In this document: positions 44,136 through 55,249 of the stretch, in pieces
Position numbering within the stretch: the stretch's first letter is position 1
Layout: every line of letters begins with the position of its first letter
NCBI GenBank assembly: GCA_013399875.1
Contig: VXAZ01009377.1
Location: forward strand, 81,859-145,858
From: Gymnorhina tibicen
Lineage: Eukaryota > Chordata > Aves > Passeriformes > Artamidae
Direction: 5' to 3'
DNA: 64,000 nucleotides
The notes under the pieces: model-generated
Databases searched by the model: none
Told to the model about the DNA's origin: nothing
Seen by the model: the letters and a program-made list of their open reading frames with translations, nothing else
Program-made: the position numbers and the translations under genes

Positions 44136-45299
44136 CAATCCCACCAGTTTCCTTTAAACGTTCACAGTTTCTCGTGTTGTTTTAGAGACTCACAATTGCA
44201 AATCTCGATTTAGAGCTGCTGTTAATCCTCAGACCTCAGCACTCCCATATTGCGTTCGTATTTTTATTTTGCTTTGTATTTACAAGGCCCTGAGAGCTTT
44301 GATCTGGTCTCCCGTCGCTCCACATCCAGTGGTGTTTCCCTCCCGCTTCCCACGGAATCTGTTCCTAATTGGAAAAGCCCCTTCAGGCATCTCATCCCCC
44401 CCCACCGCCCCGAGCACAAACCCTTCATCACCGCGGCTCGTTAGGAGATGCTGCCCCCATCGATTCTAATCCTGCACCTCTTGGAAAAGGAATTGGTATT
44501 TCCCAAGATCTGCCTCGGAACAAGGACCTGCAGCCAGGTTCTTTTCCAGCAGAGTCGTTTCCTCACAATTGACTCGGAAGGTTTCCCTCTCCAAGAGCAG
44601 AGTTTTGTGGGAGTGTTATTTCCCGGTCAGTAATGAGTGGTTGGAAAGGTCGGGCTGCCCGGCGCCCGCAGTGCCACGCGATTTCAGGGGGAGTTACAAA
44701 GATTAATAGGAAAATCCTTGGAAACGGCATTAGGAAAAAAATCCTTGCGGTTCCAACGGCTTCCAGCAGCTCCCGAGCCTGGTAAGGGCTGCCAAAACCC
44801 AGGGAGGAGTGGGAACGAGGAAAAAGGGATCCATTTCTCAGCGGCACTGAACGCCCTGCTCAGAGCCCAGCACAGGGATGGGTGCCTCGGAGTCAAGGAT
44901 GGGGATCAAACATTTTGTTTTCCTTGGTTCCTCCAGCTTTGCTTTGGAAGTTTCTTGGATTTTTGGCGGCATCAGGATCAGTTTGGCACCAGGGATCAAG
45001 AATACAAAATACAAAATATAAAATAACGAGATGAAGATGCTTCTGGCTGTCTCTCTGAGCAGCTGGACCCCCCGGAGACCTCTTCCAGCAGAAATGATTC
45101 CAGTTTTTGGAGATCTCCCCTTCCCAAAGTGGGAGTTCCAAGCACGGCAGCTTAAACATCCTCTTGGAAGGAAAAAGCTGTTTCAGGGTCACAAGCCTTG
45201 CCAAAAACATGAATTTATGTCCTTTTCAGAGCTCGTATCAACACAGTTATTATTTTTATACGTTGAGTTTATTTCATATATCTTGAACAAGATAGGGAT
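44136..45299. other. Unique sequence, no gene recognised
   Basis: Short ACAAAATA-type repeats lie near 45001-45025. 45225-45300 is AT-rich. No gene recognised. Confidence 0.4.
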
Positions 45300-45425
45300 A
45301 TATCCGGAGAGGGAGATATTCCAGAGGCGTCTGGACGCGCTCCTGTGCCGAGTGCTCTGGGATAACCCTGCCTGAGCAGGGAGGTGGCACCGGATGAGCC
45401 AGAACCATCCCGTTGCTCCCACATC
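45300..45425 (+). repeat. CR1 LINE fragment
   Basis: GGCGTCTGGACGCGCTCCTG, GAGTGCTCTGGGATAACCCT and GCCTGAGCAGGGAGGTGGCA are sense words of an old CR1 subtype. Confidence 0.75.
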
Positions 45426-45689
45426 CTTCTCCAGGCTGTTTCTCTCAGAGGGAGCATTATCCCGGTTTTTTCACCTTCGTGGGATAAAGCTCCTCACGGT
45501 CCCACCTTCCAGTTGTGTTGGACGGGGAAATTTCACTCTGTGCTCCCCTTCCTCTTCCGTCCTCTTCCCCCTCTGCTTCTCTTTCCATGGGCTGCATTCC
45601 CCGAAATCCTTCGGATCTCGCCGATAGCGCAGGACTGTTTCTGGAAGTTCAGGAAATCAACGCTCCTGCAGCACATGGATTGGAGGAAA

Positions 45690-45835
45690 CGGCCTCCAGC
45701 TGCACCAGGGGAGGTTCAGGTTGGACACTGGGGAAAATTTCTCCGTGGAAAGGCTCGTGAAGCTGTGGAACAGACTTTTCCCGTGGGAGCGGTGGAGCTG
45801 AATCCCTGGAATGGTTCCAAAAACCCCGTGGGCCG
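45690..45835 (+). repeat. CR1 LINE fragment
   Basis: GGCCTCCAGCTGCACCAGGG, GAGGTTCAGGTTGGACACTG and CTGGAATGGTTCC. This is the segment upstream of the classical 3' end. Confidence 0.75.
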
Positions 45836-46530
45836 GCGGTGACCCTGCTGCTGGGCTGGCGGCCGGGCTCGAGGGCTTTCCAGACTTCATGGTCCCACAA
45901 ATTCCGTCTTCACCAGGAAAGCTTTAAAGGGGTCGTGTGTCCCTGCAGTTTTGTGCGGCGCCTGTCCGGGGAATGTTTGTTCTCAGGCGGGGAAAAGCGC
46001 TGGCCGGGCAGCAATTCCCACAAGGAACGGGGCGGAGGAGACCCGGCGTGGAGCCTGGGGAGCCAACGCGGTGCTCCGAGCACGCAGGGAGTTCAGGAGC
46101 CGTGGAGCGCCGGGGGAAACACAACAGCGGATAAGAGAGGAGCGTAAATTCCCTGTTTTTTACCTCCAGGTAACTCTGTTTCACTTCCCAGAATAAATAA
46201 CGCGGAGCCCTTGCTGCGGGGGAGGGAGCCACAGGAGATATTTCAGATAAATCAACATTTGCTTCCTTGAGTTACGCTGAGAATTCCGTGGCCCCGAGGC
46301 CCTCGGAACAAAAGGATGGGAAGGAGCACCGAGGGGCTGGAAGGAGCTTTGGGAACCTTCTCAGGCTTTTCCCGTCCCTGCTCCCCGCTGCGAGGGGAAG
46401 GATTGGGATGTGCCACGAGGGGAGGCGTTTGTTTGTGTGTTGGTGATTCCTGGGTTCAGTGCTGGGCGTGGGGAATCGTCGCAGATGTTGCTGCTGGGGG
46501 AGGCTTTTCACCATCAGAGCCTTCGCTGTT
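45836..46530. other. Unique sequence, no gene recognised
   Basis: CpG-rich around 45940-46130. No exon identified. Confidence 0.4.
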
Positions 46531-46975
46531 AAAGAAAGAAAAAGAAAGAAAGAAAGAAGGAAAGAAAGGAGGAAAGAAAGAAAGGAAGAAAGGAAGAAAG
46601 AAAGGAAGAAAAGAAAGAAAGAAGAAAGAAAGAAAGAAAGAAAGGAGGAAAGAAAGGAAGAAGAAAGAAAGGAAGGAAGGAAGGAAGAAAGGAAGAAAGG
46701 AAGAAAAAGAAAGAAAGAAAGAAGGAAAGAAAGGAGGAAAGAAAGAAAGGAAGAAAGGAAGAAAGAAAGGAAGAAAAGAAAGAAAGAAGAAAGAAAGAAA
46801 GAAAGAAAGGAGGAAAGAAAGGAAGAAGAAAGAAAGGAAGGAAGGAAGGAAGAAAGGAAGAAAGGAAGAAAAAGAAAGAAAGAAAGAAGGAAAGAAAGGA
46901 GGAAAGAAAGAAAGGAAGAAAGGAAGAAAGAAAGGAAGAAAAGAAAGAAAGAAGAAAGAAAGAAAGAAAGAGAAA
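46531..46975 (+). repeat. 445-bp pure purine tract with a 165-bp higher-order repeat
   Basis: Every base from 46531 to 46975 is A or G, made of GAAA, GGAA and AGGA words. The landmark GAAGGAAAGAAAGGAGG recurs at 46556, 46721 and 46886, a 165-bp super-period repeated about 2.7 times. Pure purine tracts with mirror symmetry can form H-DNA (intramolecular triplex). Frames inside it code only for Lys/Glu/Arg runs. Confidence 0.97.
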
Positions 46976-47057
46976 TTAAGAAATGTCTGGGTGTTTCAGG
47001 ATGCTGGGTGAGGGTGTAGGATGAGGCCGGGCTGGATAACCTAAAAGAGGAGAGATT

Positions 47058-47287
47058 TACAGATGGGATCTTGGGAATTGGGAATTCCTGGCTGGGAGGG
47101 TGGGGAGGGGCTGGGCTGGAATTCCCAGAGCAGCTGTGGCTGCCCCTGGATCCCTGGCAGTGCCCAGGGCCAGGCTGGACCCTGGGGCTGGGAGCAGCCT
47201 GGGATAGTGGGAGGTGTCCCTGCCCATGGAATGGGATGGGATTTAAGGTCCCTTCCCACCCAAACCATTCCAGGATTCCCCGATTAA
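47058..47287 (+). repeat. CR1 LINE, 5'-truncated
   Basis: GGGATCTTGGGAATTGGGAA through CACCCAAACCATTCCAGGAT; about 230 bp. Confidence 0.92.
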
Positions 47288-48455
47288 CCAACAAAATCAG
47301 TAAATAAATCCTGTTGGCAACACTGGATAAATGTTTTGAGCCCGATCCAGGTTTGATGTGCAAATGAACCAAAGGTCACGTGGGGTCAGCTGCAGAAAGA
47401 ATGACAAAACGTGGGAAAAGAGGGAATTTCCTGCCAAAGGAATGTGGCTGTGCTGTGGCCAGACCCAACCTCGGGCTCTGTGCAGGAGCAGAGGCTAAAA
47501 TTTAATGTTTTGTGCTCAGCCTGAATGATCTAAAGCCTTCCCCCGGCTGCAAATTGCTCGGTAATTCTTCGGCCAGCCGCTGTGGCAAAGCTACACGACA
47601 ACCTGAGGGCCCTGCCATGAATTTTCCTTGGAAAAAGAGTTATCCTGCCGTTCATCCTGCACCTGCCAGAGCCTGGCAGGTCCCGCGTGTCCCTGCGGCT
47701 CTCGTTAGGGGCTTTAATTAGAGACTGGGGCAAGACTTGCGTCACATTCGAGCCATTGTCCTGCAAAATGCCGCTGCAGTGAAGCATCCTGCCTGCTCTG
47801 GCTGGCAGGGAGGGGGCGTTTTCCAGGGAAAAAGGGAATTTCAGGAGCGTGGCAAGGACACGGAATGCGGAATCCGAAAGGAGCTGGGGTGGGAAGTCGC
47901 AGCCCCTTCCCAGCTCCAGCCCGCTTCCCTGTTGGGCAACGATCCGTGCTCTCTGCACGCTCAAAAATCAGCTTTTAAGGGTATTTTTACATCTTTCTGT
48001 GGAGTGGGAATGGCTTTTATTTTTAGGAGGAGCCGTGTCTCCACATCAGCAATTCCTCAGGGAGTACGTGGCATTAAAATGCTGCATCTTAAAGCCACGG
48101 GAGCCTGGAGGTGTTTTTAGAAACTTGTCAAACGGTGGCTAAAAGCAGCACAAGGCACCTGTCGTTACCAGCTACCCTTCACATCAGAAATCCGTGAGGG
48201 AAAATAACTGGGAATGCTGGGTTTCACCCCGAGCTCCGCAGGGCACGGCGGCAGAGCCTGAAAGTCACCGACCTCAGCTGGAATTAAAGGCTTTTGTTTT
48301 TTAAGGACCCGAGGCTGGGTGTGGCCGTGTCTGACAGAGGTGCATTTCCAGCCATGAAGAAGTTTGTTGGGAATGTTCCCCTCGTGTTTTACGTCATTCC
48401 GCTGCCAAGCGTTGTACCTGGAAAATCCAGAGCTGGGTTCGCTCCGGGCCCTCGC
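47288..48455. other. Unique sequence, no gene recognised
   Basis: No repeats recognised between the purine and pyrimidine tracts except the CR1 copy at 47058-47287. No coding signal. Confidence 0.4.
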
Positions 48456-48673
48456 TTCTTTCTTCTTTTTCTTTCTTCCTTTCTTCCTTTCTTTCTTTCT
48501 TNNNNNNNNNNNNNNNNNNNNNNNNNNNNNNNNNNNNNNNNNNNNNNNNNNNNNNNNNNNNNNNNNNNNNNNNNNNNNNNNNNNNNNNNNNNNNNNNNNN
48601 NNNNNNNNNNNNNNNNNNNNNNNNNNNNNNNNNNNNNNNNNNNNNNNNNNNNNNNNNNNNNNNNNNNNNNNNN

Positions 48674-48705
<32 letters not shown>

Positions 48706-48725
48706 GCTCTCTTGCTCTCTTTCTC

Positions 48726-48761
<36 letters not shown>

Positions 48762-48834
48762 GCTCTCTTGCTCTCTTTCTCTCTTTCTTTCTCTCTTTCT
48801 CTCTTTCTTTCTCTCTTTCTCTCTTTCTTTCTTT
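48456..48834 (+). repeat. TTTC/TCTC pyrimidine tract with a 172-N gap
   Basis: TTTC and TTCC units precede the N run at 48502-48673. TTTC units with interspersed TTGCTCTCTTGCTCTC follow. It is the complement type of the purine tract 1.5 kb upstream. The gap length is unlikely to be exact. Confidence 0.95.
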
Positions 48835-49320
48835 CCCTGGACCTGAGCTTCCGCTGTGTTCGGGAATTTCTGTTCTGCAGTGCAAAATGGATCAGGGTTA
48901 ATTAGTCTGCAGTGAAATTATGTATTAAAATGAGATTATGTATTATGTATTATGTATTAAAACCAACTTCAGTGATCCCCAAATCTTGGTACGGAGCCGA
49001 GTGTGCTCGGTGGCTTTGTGGTGGCTGCACTGGATTTTTTTTCTGTTTTCTTTTCTGTATTTTTTTTCCCTGGATTTTTTCTGGATTTTTTCTGGTGGCT
49101 GAACTTGGATTTTTTCTGGAAAACCATGGAAATGCCTTTAAAGCATTTAAAGGAGACCTCGTAGGTGGAGTATATTGAATTATTTTCCGTTCTGTGCAGT
49201 GATGTAATTATGGGATTATCTGATGTTTAAAAAAAAAAAATCACAAAAAATTTTCTTTTCCAGTGGTGGGCCAGGAGTGAGGATGGTGTTTGTCACTTAG
49301 GCCTCAGTTCCCGCTTTTAA
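48835..49320. other. Low-complexity T-rich stretch, no gene recognised
   Basis: A TATTATG short repeat lies at 48915-48962. TGGATTTTTTCTGG units recur at 49030-49120, and an A run of about 11 lies at 49229-49240. Confidence 0.6.
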
Positions 49321-49321
49321 C

Positions 49322-49712
49322 TCATGGAATCCCAGATTGGTTTGGATGAGAAAGGACCTTAAATCCCACCCAGTGCCACCCCTGCCATGGCAGGGACACC
49401 TCCCACTGTCCCAGGCTGCTCCCAGCCCCAGGGTCCAGCCTGGCCTTGGGCACTGCCAGGGATCCAGGGGCAGCCACAGCTGCTCTGGGAATTCCAGCCC
49501 AGCCAGGAATTCCTAATTCCCTACATCCCATCTAAATCTCTCCTCTGTTAGTTTATCCACTCCTCCTTGTCCCATCACTCTTCTCCGGTGTAAAAGGTTC
49601 CTTTCCCACTTTTTTATAACCCCCCTTCAGGCCCTGCCAGGGGCTCTGAGCTCTCCCCGGATCCTCCCCTTCTCCAGGGGAGCGTTCCCAGCTCTCCCAG
49701 CCCGGCTCCACA
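49322..49712 (-). repeat. CR1 LINE, long copy (left arm of an inverted pair)
   Basis: It runs from the reversed tail CATGGAATCCCAGATTGGTT to CAGGGGAGCGTTCCCAGCTC. Its interior is diverged at 49540-49625 (GGTGTAAAAGGTTCCTTTCC). Confidence 0.9.
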
Positions 49713-49934
49713 ATAACATCACCCCGCAGGGAAGAGGAGCTGCAGCGGGTTTGTGCGGCTGGAAGGGAATCCCTCATTCCCTCCTGGAACAGAGGCTGAG
49801 CTCCCGCATCAGGACCCACGGCTCCCCCAGTCCCGCTCCCGGCCCCGCGGTGCCAAGCTCTGCAAAGAGCTTCGGTCTGCTCCCGCGGGATGCGAGCGGG
49901 AACGTCCTCCCTGCCCGCTGGGATTCAGCTGGCA

Positions 49935-50272
49935 GGGCCCAAAGGGGCTCCAGGAGAGTTGGAGAGGGACTGGGGACAAGGCCTGGAGGGACAGGACACA
50001 GGGAATGGCTTCCCACTGCCAGAGGGCAGGGCTGGATGGGATCTTGGGAATTGGGAATTCGTGGCTGGGAGGGTGGGGAGGGGCTGGGCTGGAATTCCCA
50101 GAGCAGCTGTGGCTGCCCCTGGATCCCTGGCAGTGCCCAAGGCCAGGCTGGACACTGGGGCTGGGAGCAGCCTGGGACAGTGGGAGCTGTCCCTGCCCAT
50201 GGGCATTGAAAACAAAATGAGCTTTAAGGTCCCTTCCCACCCAAACCATTCCATGATTCCGTGATTTTATGA
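49935..50272 (+). repeat. CR1 LINE, long copy (right arm of an inverted pair)
   Basis: It runs from AGGGCCCAAAGGGGCTCCAG to the tail CACCCAAACCATTCCATGAT. It is complementary to 49322-49712, with about 220 bp between the arms. Confidence 0.92.
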
Positions 50273-50982
50273 TCCAGTGCCAACCATCTTGGAGTCACAA
50301 CCTCAAACCTTGTGTGAAAAGGGGAAAAATGGTTTAAAAATGAGGAATTAGAGGTGTTTGCTCAGTGCTGCACAGAGAACCAGCCCGGATTAGAAGCGGA
50401 GCTGCTGCAGGAGGTTGGGAATTCAGCAGGATTAAAAGCCATGCTGGTATTTAAACCCATTTCCTGAGGGTTTATTCGCCCCACCGATCAGCCAGCAGTT
50501 AAATATTGGGATAAGAAGGAACCTGTTCCTCAGTGGAAGTTATTTTATCAGGGTTGACTGAAGAATTTCTTTCTCAGCCACCCTGGTTTTCACTTGAGGT
50601 TGCTTGGACGGGCACATTTCCTGTGGGATCCTGCGTTGGCCCAAGGGTCTCTTGCCAGAACCGCAGGATCACGGAGAATTCCGGTGCGGGGATCCAACGA
50701 CTTCCTTCCCACTGATTTTTTTCCAGCATAAAATACAGGAAGTTGGGCGCAGTTTCTCTGTTAAAGTTTTTGTCCGTTCCGCAGCTCACGTAGCAGGAAA
50801 TTAATGAGAGAGATGGATTAGGGCACCACTTTTCCCCTGACAAATTAATGGGAGTTACAATGGGTTCGGAGCGGGCGTCGTTAGCAAACGGAGAAAATCG
50901 CTCCAATTAAAAACGAGCCCCGAGGCTCAACCATCAGAACCCCGTTGTCAGGATGGAAATATTTCCCGTGGAGTGTCTCACC
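50273..50982. other. Unique sequence, no gene recognised
   Basis: 50790-50940 is repeat-free with AGGAAATTAATGAGAGAGAT and CAAATTAATGGG. No exon identified. Confidence 0.4.
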
Positions 50983-51043
50983 AAGAGGAGGGGGAGGAGG
51001 AGGGGGAGGAGGAGGAGGAGGAGGAGGAGGAGGAGGAGGAAAG
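50983..51043 (+). repeat. GGA purine microsatellite
   Basis: GAGGAGGGGGAGGAGG followed by about 11 GGA units; all purine. Confidence 0.95.
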
Positions 51044-51499
51044 TCCAGACGACTGCAAAAATCCGGCGTGGCAGGAGCGGAAGGATGAAAAATTTGTCTC
51101 GTTTCGGGTGCGACGTTTGGGAGGTTGGGAGGGGGGCCCGGGGACGAGCTTCCCAAGGTTAATGAAACCTGAACTTGGAGTGGAACAAAGAGGAGGAAGT
51201 TTCTGTTTTCCCCACGTCTTCCTCAGCTTCAAAACCTGAGCCTGACACTGCAGAATTCCAGCTCGGTTTTTTCTGGGAATGAATGCTCGTCTTGGCTCCT
51301 GCTTTGTGGTCTTCCTTCAGCTGAAACAGCTGGGTCCTGTCGGGAATTTTGTTTTTCCACCCAGTTCGGGGCGAGCTGGAGGGGCCTTGGCCGGGCAGGG
51401 TTTGACTGACCACGATCCCGGATGGAATTGTGGGGTCTGTGGAGCAGGCTGGGAGGTGTGAAGGGGTTTTCTGCTCAGTGCTGGCGTCCTCTGGAAGAA
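51044..51499. other. Unique sequence, no gene recognised
   Basis: No feature recognised. Confidence 0.4.
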
Positions 51500-51725
51500 G
51501 GCGGAATCACGGAACCCTTTAGGTTGGAAAAACCCTCCGAGATCGAGTCCAACCCTCCCCCAGCACTGCCCAGGCCACCCCTGCCCCACGTCCCCAGGTG
51601 CCACCTCCGCAGGGCTTTAAATCCCTCCAGGGATGGGCACTCCACCACTGGACCACCCTTTCCATGACATTTTCCCAATATCCACCCCTGTCCTGGATTT
51701 GGAGCTCCACCCAGGGGTCTGGGGA
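51500..51725 (-). repeat. CR1 LINE, older subfamily
   Basis: The tail GGAATCACGGAACCCTTTAG is followed by GAGATCGAGTCCAACCCTCC, CTCCAGGGATGGGCACTCCA and CCTTTCCATGACATTTTCCC, the classical reversed bird CR1 3' end. Confidence 0.88.
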
Positions 51726-54054
51726 ATTCCTGGCCCTCTGCATCCGGGCGTTATCCCTGGATGGAGGCTCCTGGTGAAGCTTGTGCTCAGCTCCCACCTC
51801 TTCCAAGACATCCAGGCTGGTTTCCCGTTCTAATTTTCCTGTCCTGCCTTCCCTGGGATGGCAGCGAGTGCTCCTGTCTTGCCTTTTCCTCCCCATGGAC
51901 GTTTGTATCCCATGGAATCCCACTTCCTGTCCAGTCAAACTCAGCCCGGGGCGCTTTTCCCTTTCCTTGAGCAATTCCTTTCACCCTTTTCCAGAGCAAT
52001 TTTCCAGCCTGCATTTGGGAACGGAAGCACAAGGTCCGTGCTCAGTGTGGGATTCTCACCCTCGCCGCTGCCAGGTCTGCAGGGAGAACATTTTTCCTCA
52101 CCTCTTTGGGCACATCCAAGGATCTCCATGGCCCAAATCCCAGCTTTTCCAAGGTTTCCCTGTGGTCTCCTTTTTTTTATTCCCCAGGCTTTGGGCTTTG
52201 GGTGCTTCATGCTCACAATCCATGGATTTACCACGGGGAAAGGACAAGGAGGGGGCTCTTGGTGGCTTTGCCGGGCACTGAGCTCTCCCATCCGTGACAA
52301 ACTGGTGACCACTGGGAGCCTTTCCCTTTCCTGGCGATCTCAGGAACTCCGCTGGAAGCTGCAGAACGAAATCCATGTGCTGCCCCTGGGACAAAATCAC
52401 AAAACTGAACTTTCTTCCCACAAAACCACAAGAGGAAATCCCTCCCGGGCAGGAAATTCCCTGGGATATCCTGCAGGGCACGCTGCGTCCCCGTGCTGTG
52501 GGACTTCCCTGCCCTCAGAATTCCACGGAAACACCTCGGAGCACCCCAAGCAGCCCTGTCCGTGCGATCCCGGACGAATCCCTGACCTTTTGGCACCTGG
52601 CAGCGGCCTGACAGGGATGTTCCCGCTCGGGAGCTCATTCCAGGCAGTTCAGCCGAGCAGCCGGAATTCCAGCTCCGTAAATCCCGGTGCGGTTCACTCC
52701 TTGGGAAAGGCAGGAAAAGCGGGAAAAGCAGCCTTGCCTGAAATGTGCAACAACACTCGCGTGTGTGTTCCACGGGAGCGCGGATATCCCGAATCCTGCC
52801 CCTGAAATCCCGTTCCCAGCGGGGCCGACGCTCAAAGCTCCCGCGGACGAACGCGGGGTGGAATTCCGCGGGAAGAACGGGGAAGTGCTCTGGTCCCTGC
52901 GGTGCTGGTGGCTGCTCAGAGCTGCCGGCATTTCCCGAGGCGCTGCTCCCGTGGGCGATCCCGGCGCTCCCGGAGCCGTCCTGAAGGAAAAGGAGGAGGA
53001 ACAAAGAGCTGGGAAAAAGCGAACAGAACCGGAGCACGGCAATCCCCGCACAGACCCCGCTCCCGCTCACAAGGGCGCGTGCTGGGTAACCGTGTTCCAG
53101 GAAGGAAAATAAAAGGATTTCCCCGGAGGCAGCGCCAACAGTGGCGTTGGAGCCTCCTGAAGCAGCTCCTGTTTTTCCCAAAGCCTTGACCCGGGAATTC
53201 AGTGCCAGGTGGGGCCCTGCCGGCGCCGTCCCCTTGTCCCCAGCCCAGTTTTCTGTCCCCGCTCCTCCTTCCCCTGCAGAGCTGGGGCTGAGCAGAGCTG
53301 GAGGGGCTGCAGGAAACGCTCCCCCCCTGCACCTCCAGCGATGCTGAGCATCCCTGGCGTGGCTTTTCCAAGGATCTTCCAGCCCCCAGGCACCCACTGG
53401 CTGTCGCTTTAACTTGTATTTAAGGACAAAAAGGGAATTGCCAAGGATGGGAGGGGCTTTGCTGTCCCGGCGCCGGGGGCTGAGGCCACGCTTTGGCTTT
53501 TCCCCTTCTCCAGTGGGTGTTCCTCTCCTTTCCCATAGAAAACTGCAGGAGATTCCGGCTTTAACGGGAAGGATTCCAGCATTAACTGCTGCTGGATCCA
53601 TCCTTCCATCCACCGCCTGCCCTGCTTTGCTGGAGAGGTTTCTTTTTATTCAGCTCCAGCTTTAAAAAACCCATCCGGAGGCTCCCGCAGGTGTCACAGA
53701 GCCGAAGTTCCTGCGGGGCCGCTCCTGGGAAGGTGTTCCCCGGGAAGGGGAGTTGCCAGGGAAAGGGTTTGTGCGTGGCACCAGCAAAGGGCAGGAATTG
53801 TTCCCGTGTCCAGTCACAAAGAGCTGCTTTCCCTCTTCCCACCTGGAAACTCCCGGGCTGCTTTCATCCCTGACTCCCTGCGAACTGCATCCCTGGAGCG
53901 GGGGTGGCCAGGAATGCCAGGACAGCCTGGCACAGCCTCTCCACATCCCAGGATGCTGCCTCCTGGAAGCACAGCTGTGGGCAGGGCTGGGCATGGAGCT
54001 GGGAGAGGCCTGGGAAAGACGTGGGAAAGGCCGGAAAGGTGAGGGAGGGAGCTG
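51726..54054. other. Unique, stop-poor GC-rich stretch, no gene recognised
   Basis: It contains the longest open frame in the window (52228-53613, minus, 461 codons), but frames of 315 and 151 codons overlap it in other phases, so the region is simply poor in stops. No domain, signal peptide or conserved motif is visible. 52780-53080 is CpG-rich. Confidence 0.35.
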
Positions 54055-54195
54055 GAACCTAAAGGGGCTCCAGGAGAGCTGGAGAGGGGCTGGGGACAAG
54101 GCTTGGAGGGACAGGACACAGGGAATGGCTTCCCACTGCCAGAGGGCAGGGATGGGTGGGATCTTGGGAATTNCGTTCCCACCCAAACCAGCCTG
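54055..54195 (+). repeat. CR1 LINE with interior lost at a single N
   Basis: The copy proceeds normally to GGGATCTTGGGAATT. After the N at 54173 it jumps to CGTTCCCACCCAAACCAGCC, the last part of the element. Roughly 180 bp of the expected interior are missing exactly at the N. Confidence 0.85.
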
Positions 54196-54437
54196 GAATT
54201 CCACCAGTGGAAACCGAGCACCGAGGCTTTCCACCAATCCCGGAGATTCCAGGGCTCCTGCTCCAGAGCTCCTGCGGATGTTCTGGTGCTCAGGGAATGG
54301 AGGTGGCTTGCAGAGGGTGGAGATGTGGGATCACAGAACAGCTGGGAAAGCCTAAATCAAATCGGAAATCGTAAAACTAATTGTAAATTAATCCCGGTGC
54401 CAGACCTATGGAATTGGCTGGGTTAGGTCCTGGATTT
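54196..54437. other. Unique sequence, no gene recognised
   Basis: No feature recognised. Confidence 0.4.
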
Positions 54438-54492
54438 GTATTTATGGAATGGCTGGGGTTGGAAGGGACCTTAAAGACCTTAAAGGGACCTG
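54438..54492 (-). repeat. CR1 LINE 3' tail remnant
   Basis: TTATGGAATGGCTGGGGTTG GAAGGGACCTTAAAGACC, then a short duplication of ACCTTAAAG. Confidence 0.75.
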
Positions 54493-54689
54493 CACTTCCA
54501 AAAACCTGAGTTTAGGGAAGTCTCCTTCTCCTGAGACGTTGCTCAGCTTTTCCTCTTCTGACGGAAGATCCCAAAAATAGGAAGGAAATGAAGGGATGGG
54601 CAAATCCCGGTGGATTTATAGGAAAAGGTGCGGGAACCACGGGCACGTGGGAGCCCGGGAATGCTGAAGTTCCTTTTGTTCCGTAATGA

Positions 54690-54935
54690 CAGAGGGCTCT
54701 GCCAGGCCGGGCTCTGCTGCGAGCCTCGCTCCGTAATTAAAAATCAATTAGTGTGTTTAGCAATTTGCTAATTAACTTCCTGAAGCTGTCGTGTCAGATT
54801 CGTATCCAAACATGCCTCCGAATCGTGTGCGTTCCCAAATTATGGGATGCCTTCATTGCTTGTGGAAGTTGGAATTGAGGGAAGCGCGCGACGTTTTTGT
54901 TAATTTGGGCTGTTCCTAATTAACCGGGCTTGGGA
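54690..54935. other. Candidate conserved noncoding island
   Basis: CCGTAATTAAAAATCAATTA, TTTAGCAATTTGCTAATTAA and TTCCTAATTAACCGGG. The most homeodomain-site-like block of the window (several TAATTA cores in 200 bp), free of repeats. Confidence 0.4.
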
Positions 54936-55249
54936 TCTCCCCGTAACCAAGGGGGAGCAGCAGAACTTCCCTGGGAACACCGCAGTGGAACTTTTCCGTG
55001 GGTGGGACTTGCTCCCTGCAGCTCAGGGATGAGGAATAGTGGGAACTGATCCCAAAATCAGCGTCGGCTCCCGCGAGAGCTCCATCGGTCTGGGAGATTT
55101 TGGGGTGATTTTGGGGCAGTTGGGGGCACAAAGGACCCAGCCCCAGGTTTGGGGCGGTGCAGCCACAATCCCCGGGCTTGGCTGCTGCTCCTGGAGCTGT
55201 CACTTCCCACTGCTGTCCCCAGGAGCTGGGACACGGCCAGACAAGGACA
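54936..55249. other. Unique sequence, no gene recognised
   Basis: No feature recognised. Confidence 0.4.

Noticed and set aside
46316..47372. Lys/Glu/Arg-rich and Phe/Leu/Ser-rich frames of 186-366 codons
   Set aside because: Produced by the pure purine tract read on either strand; the long minus frame also runs into a CR1 copy.
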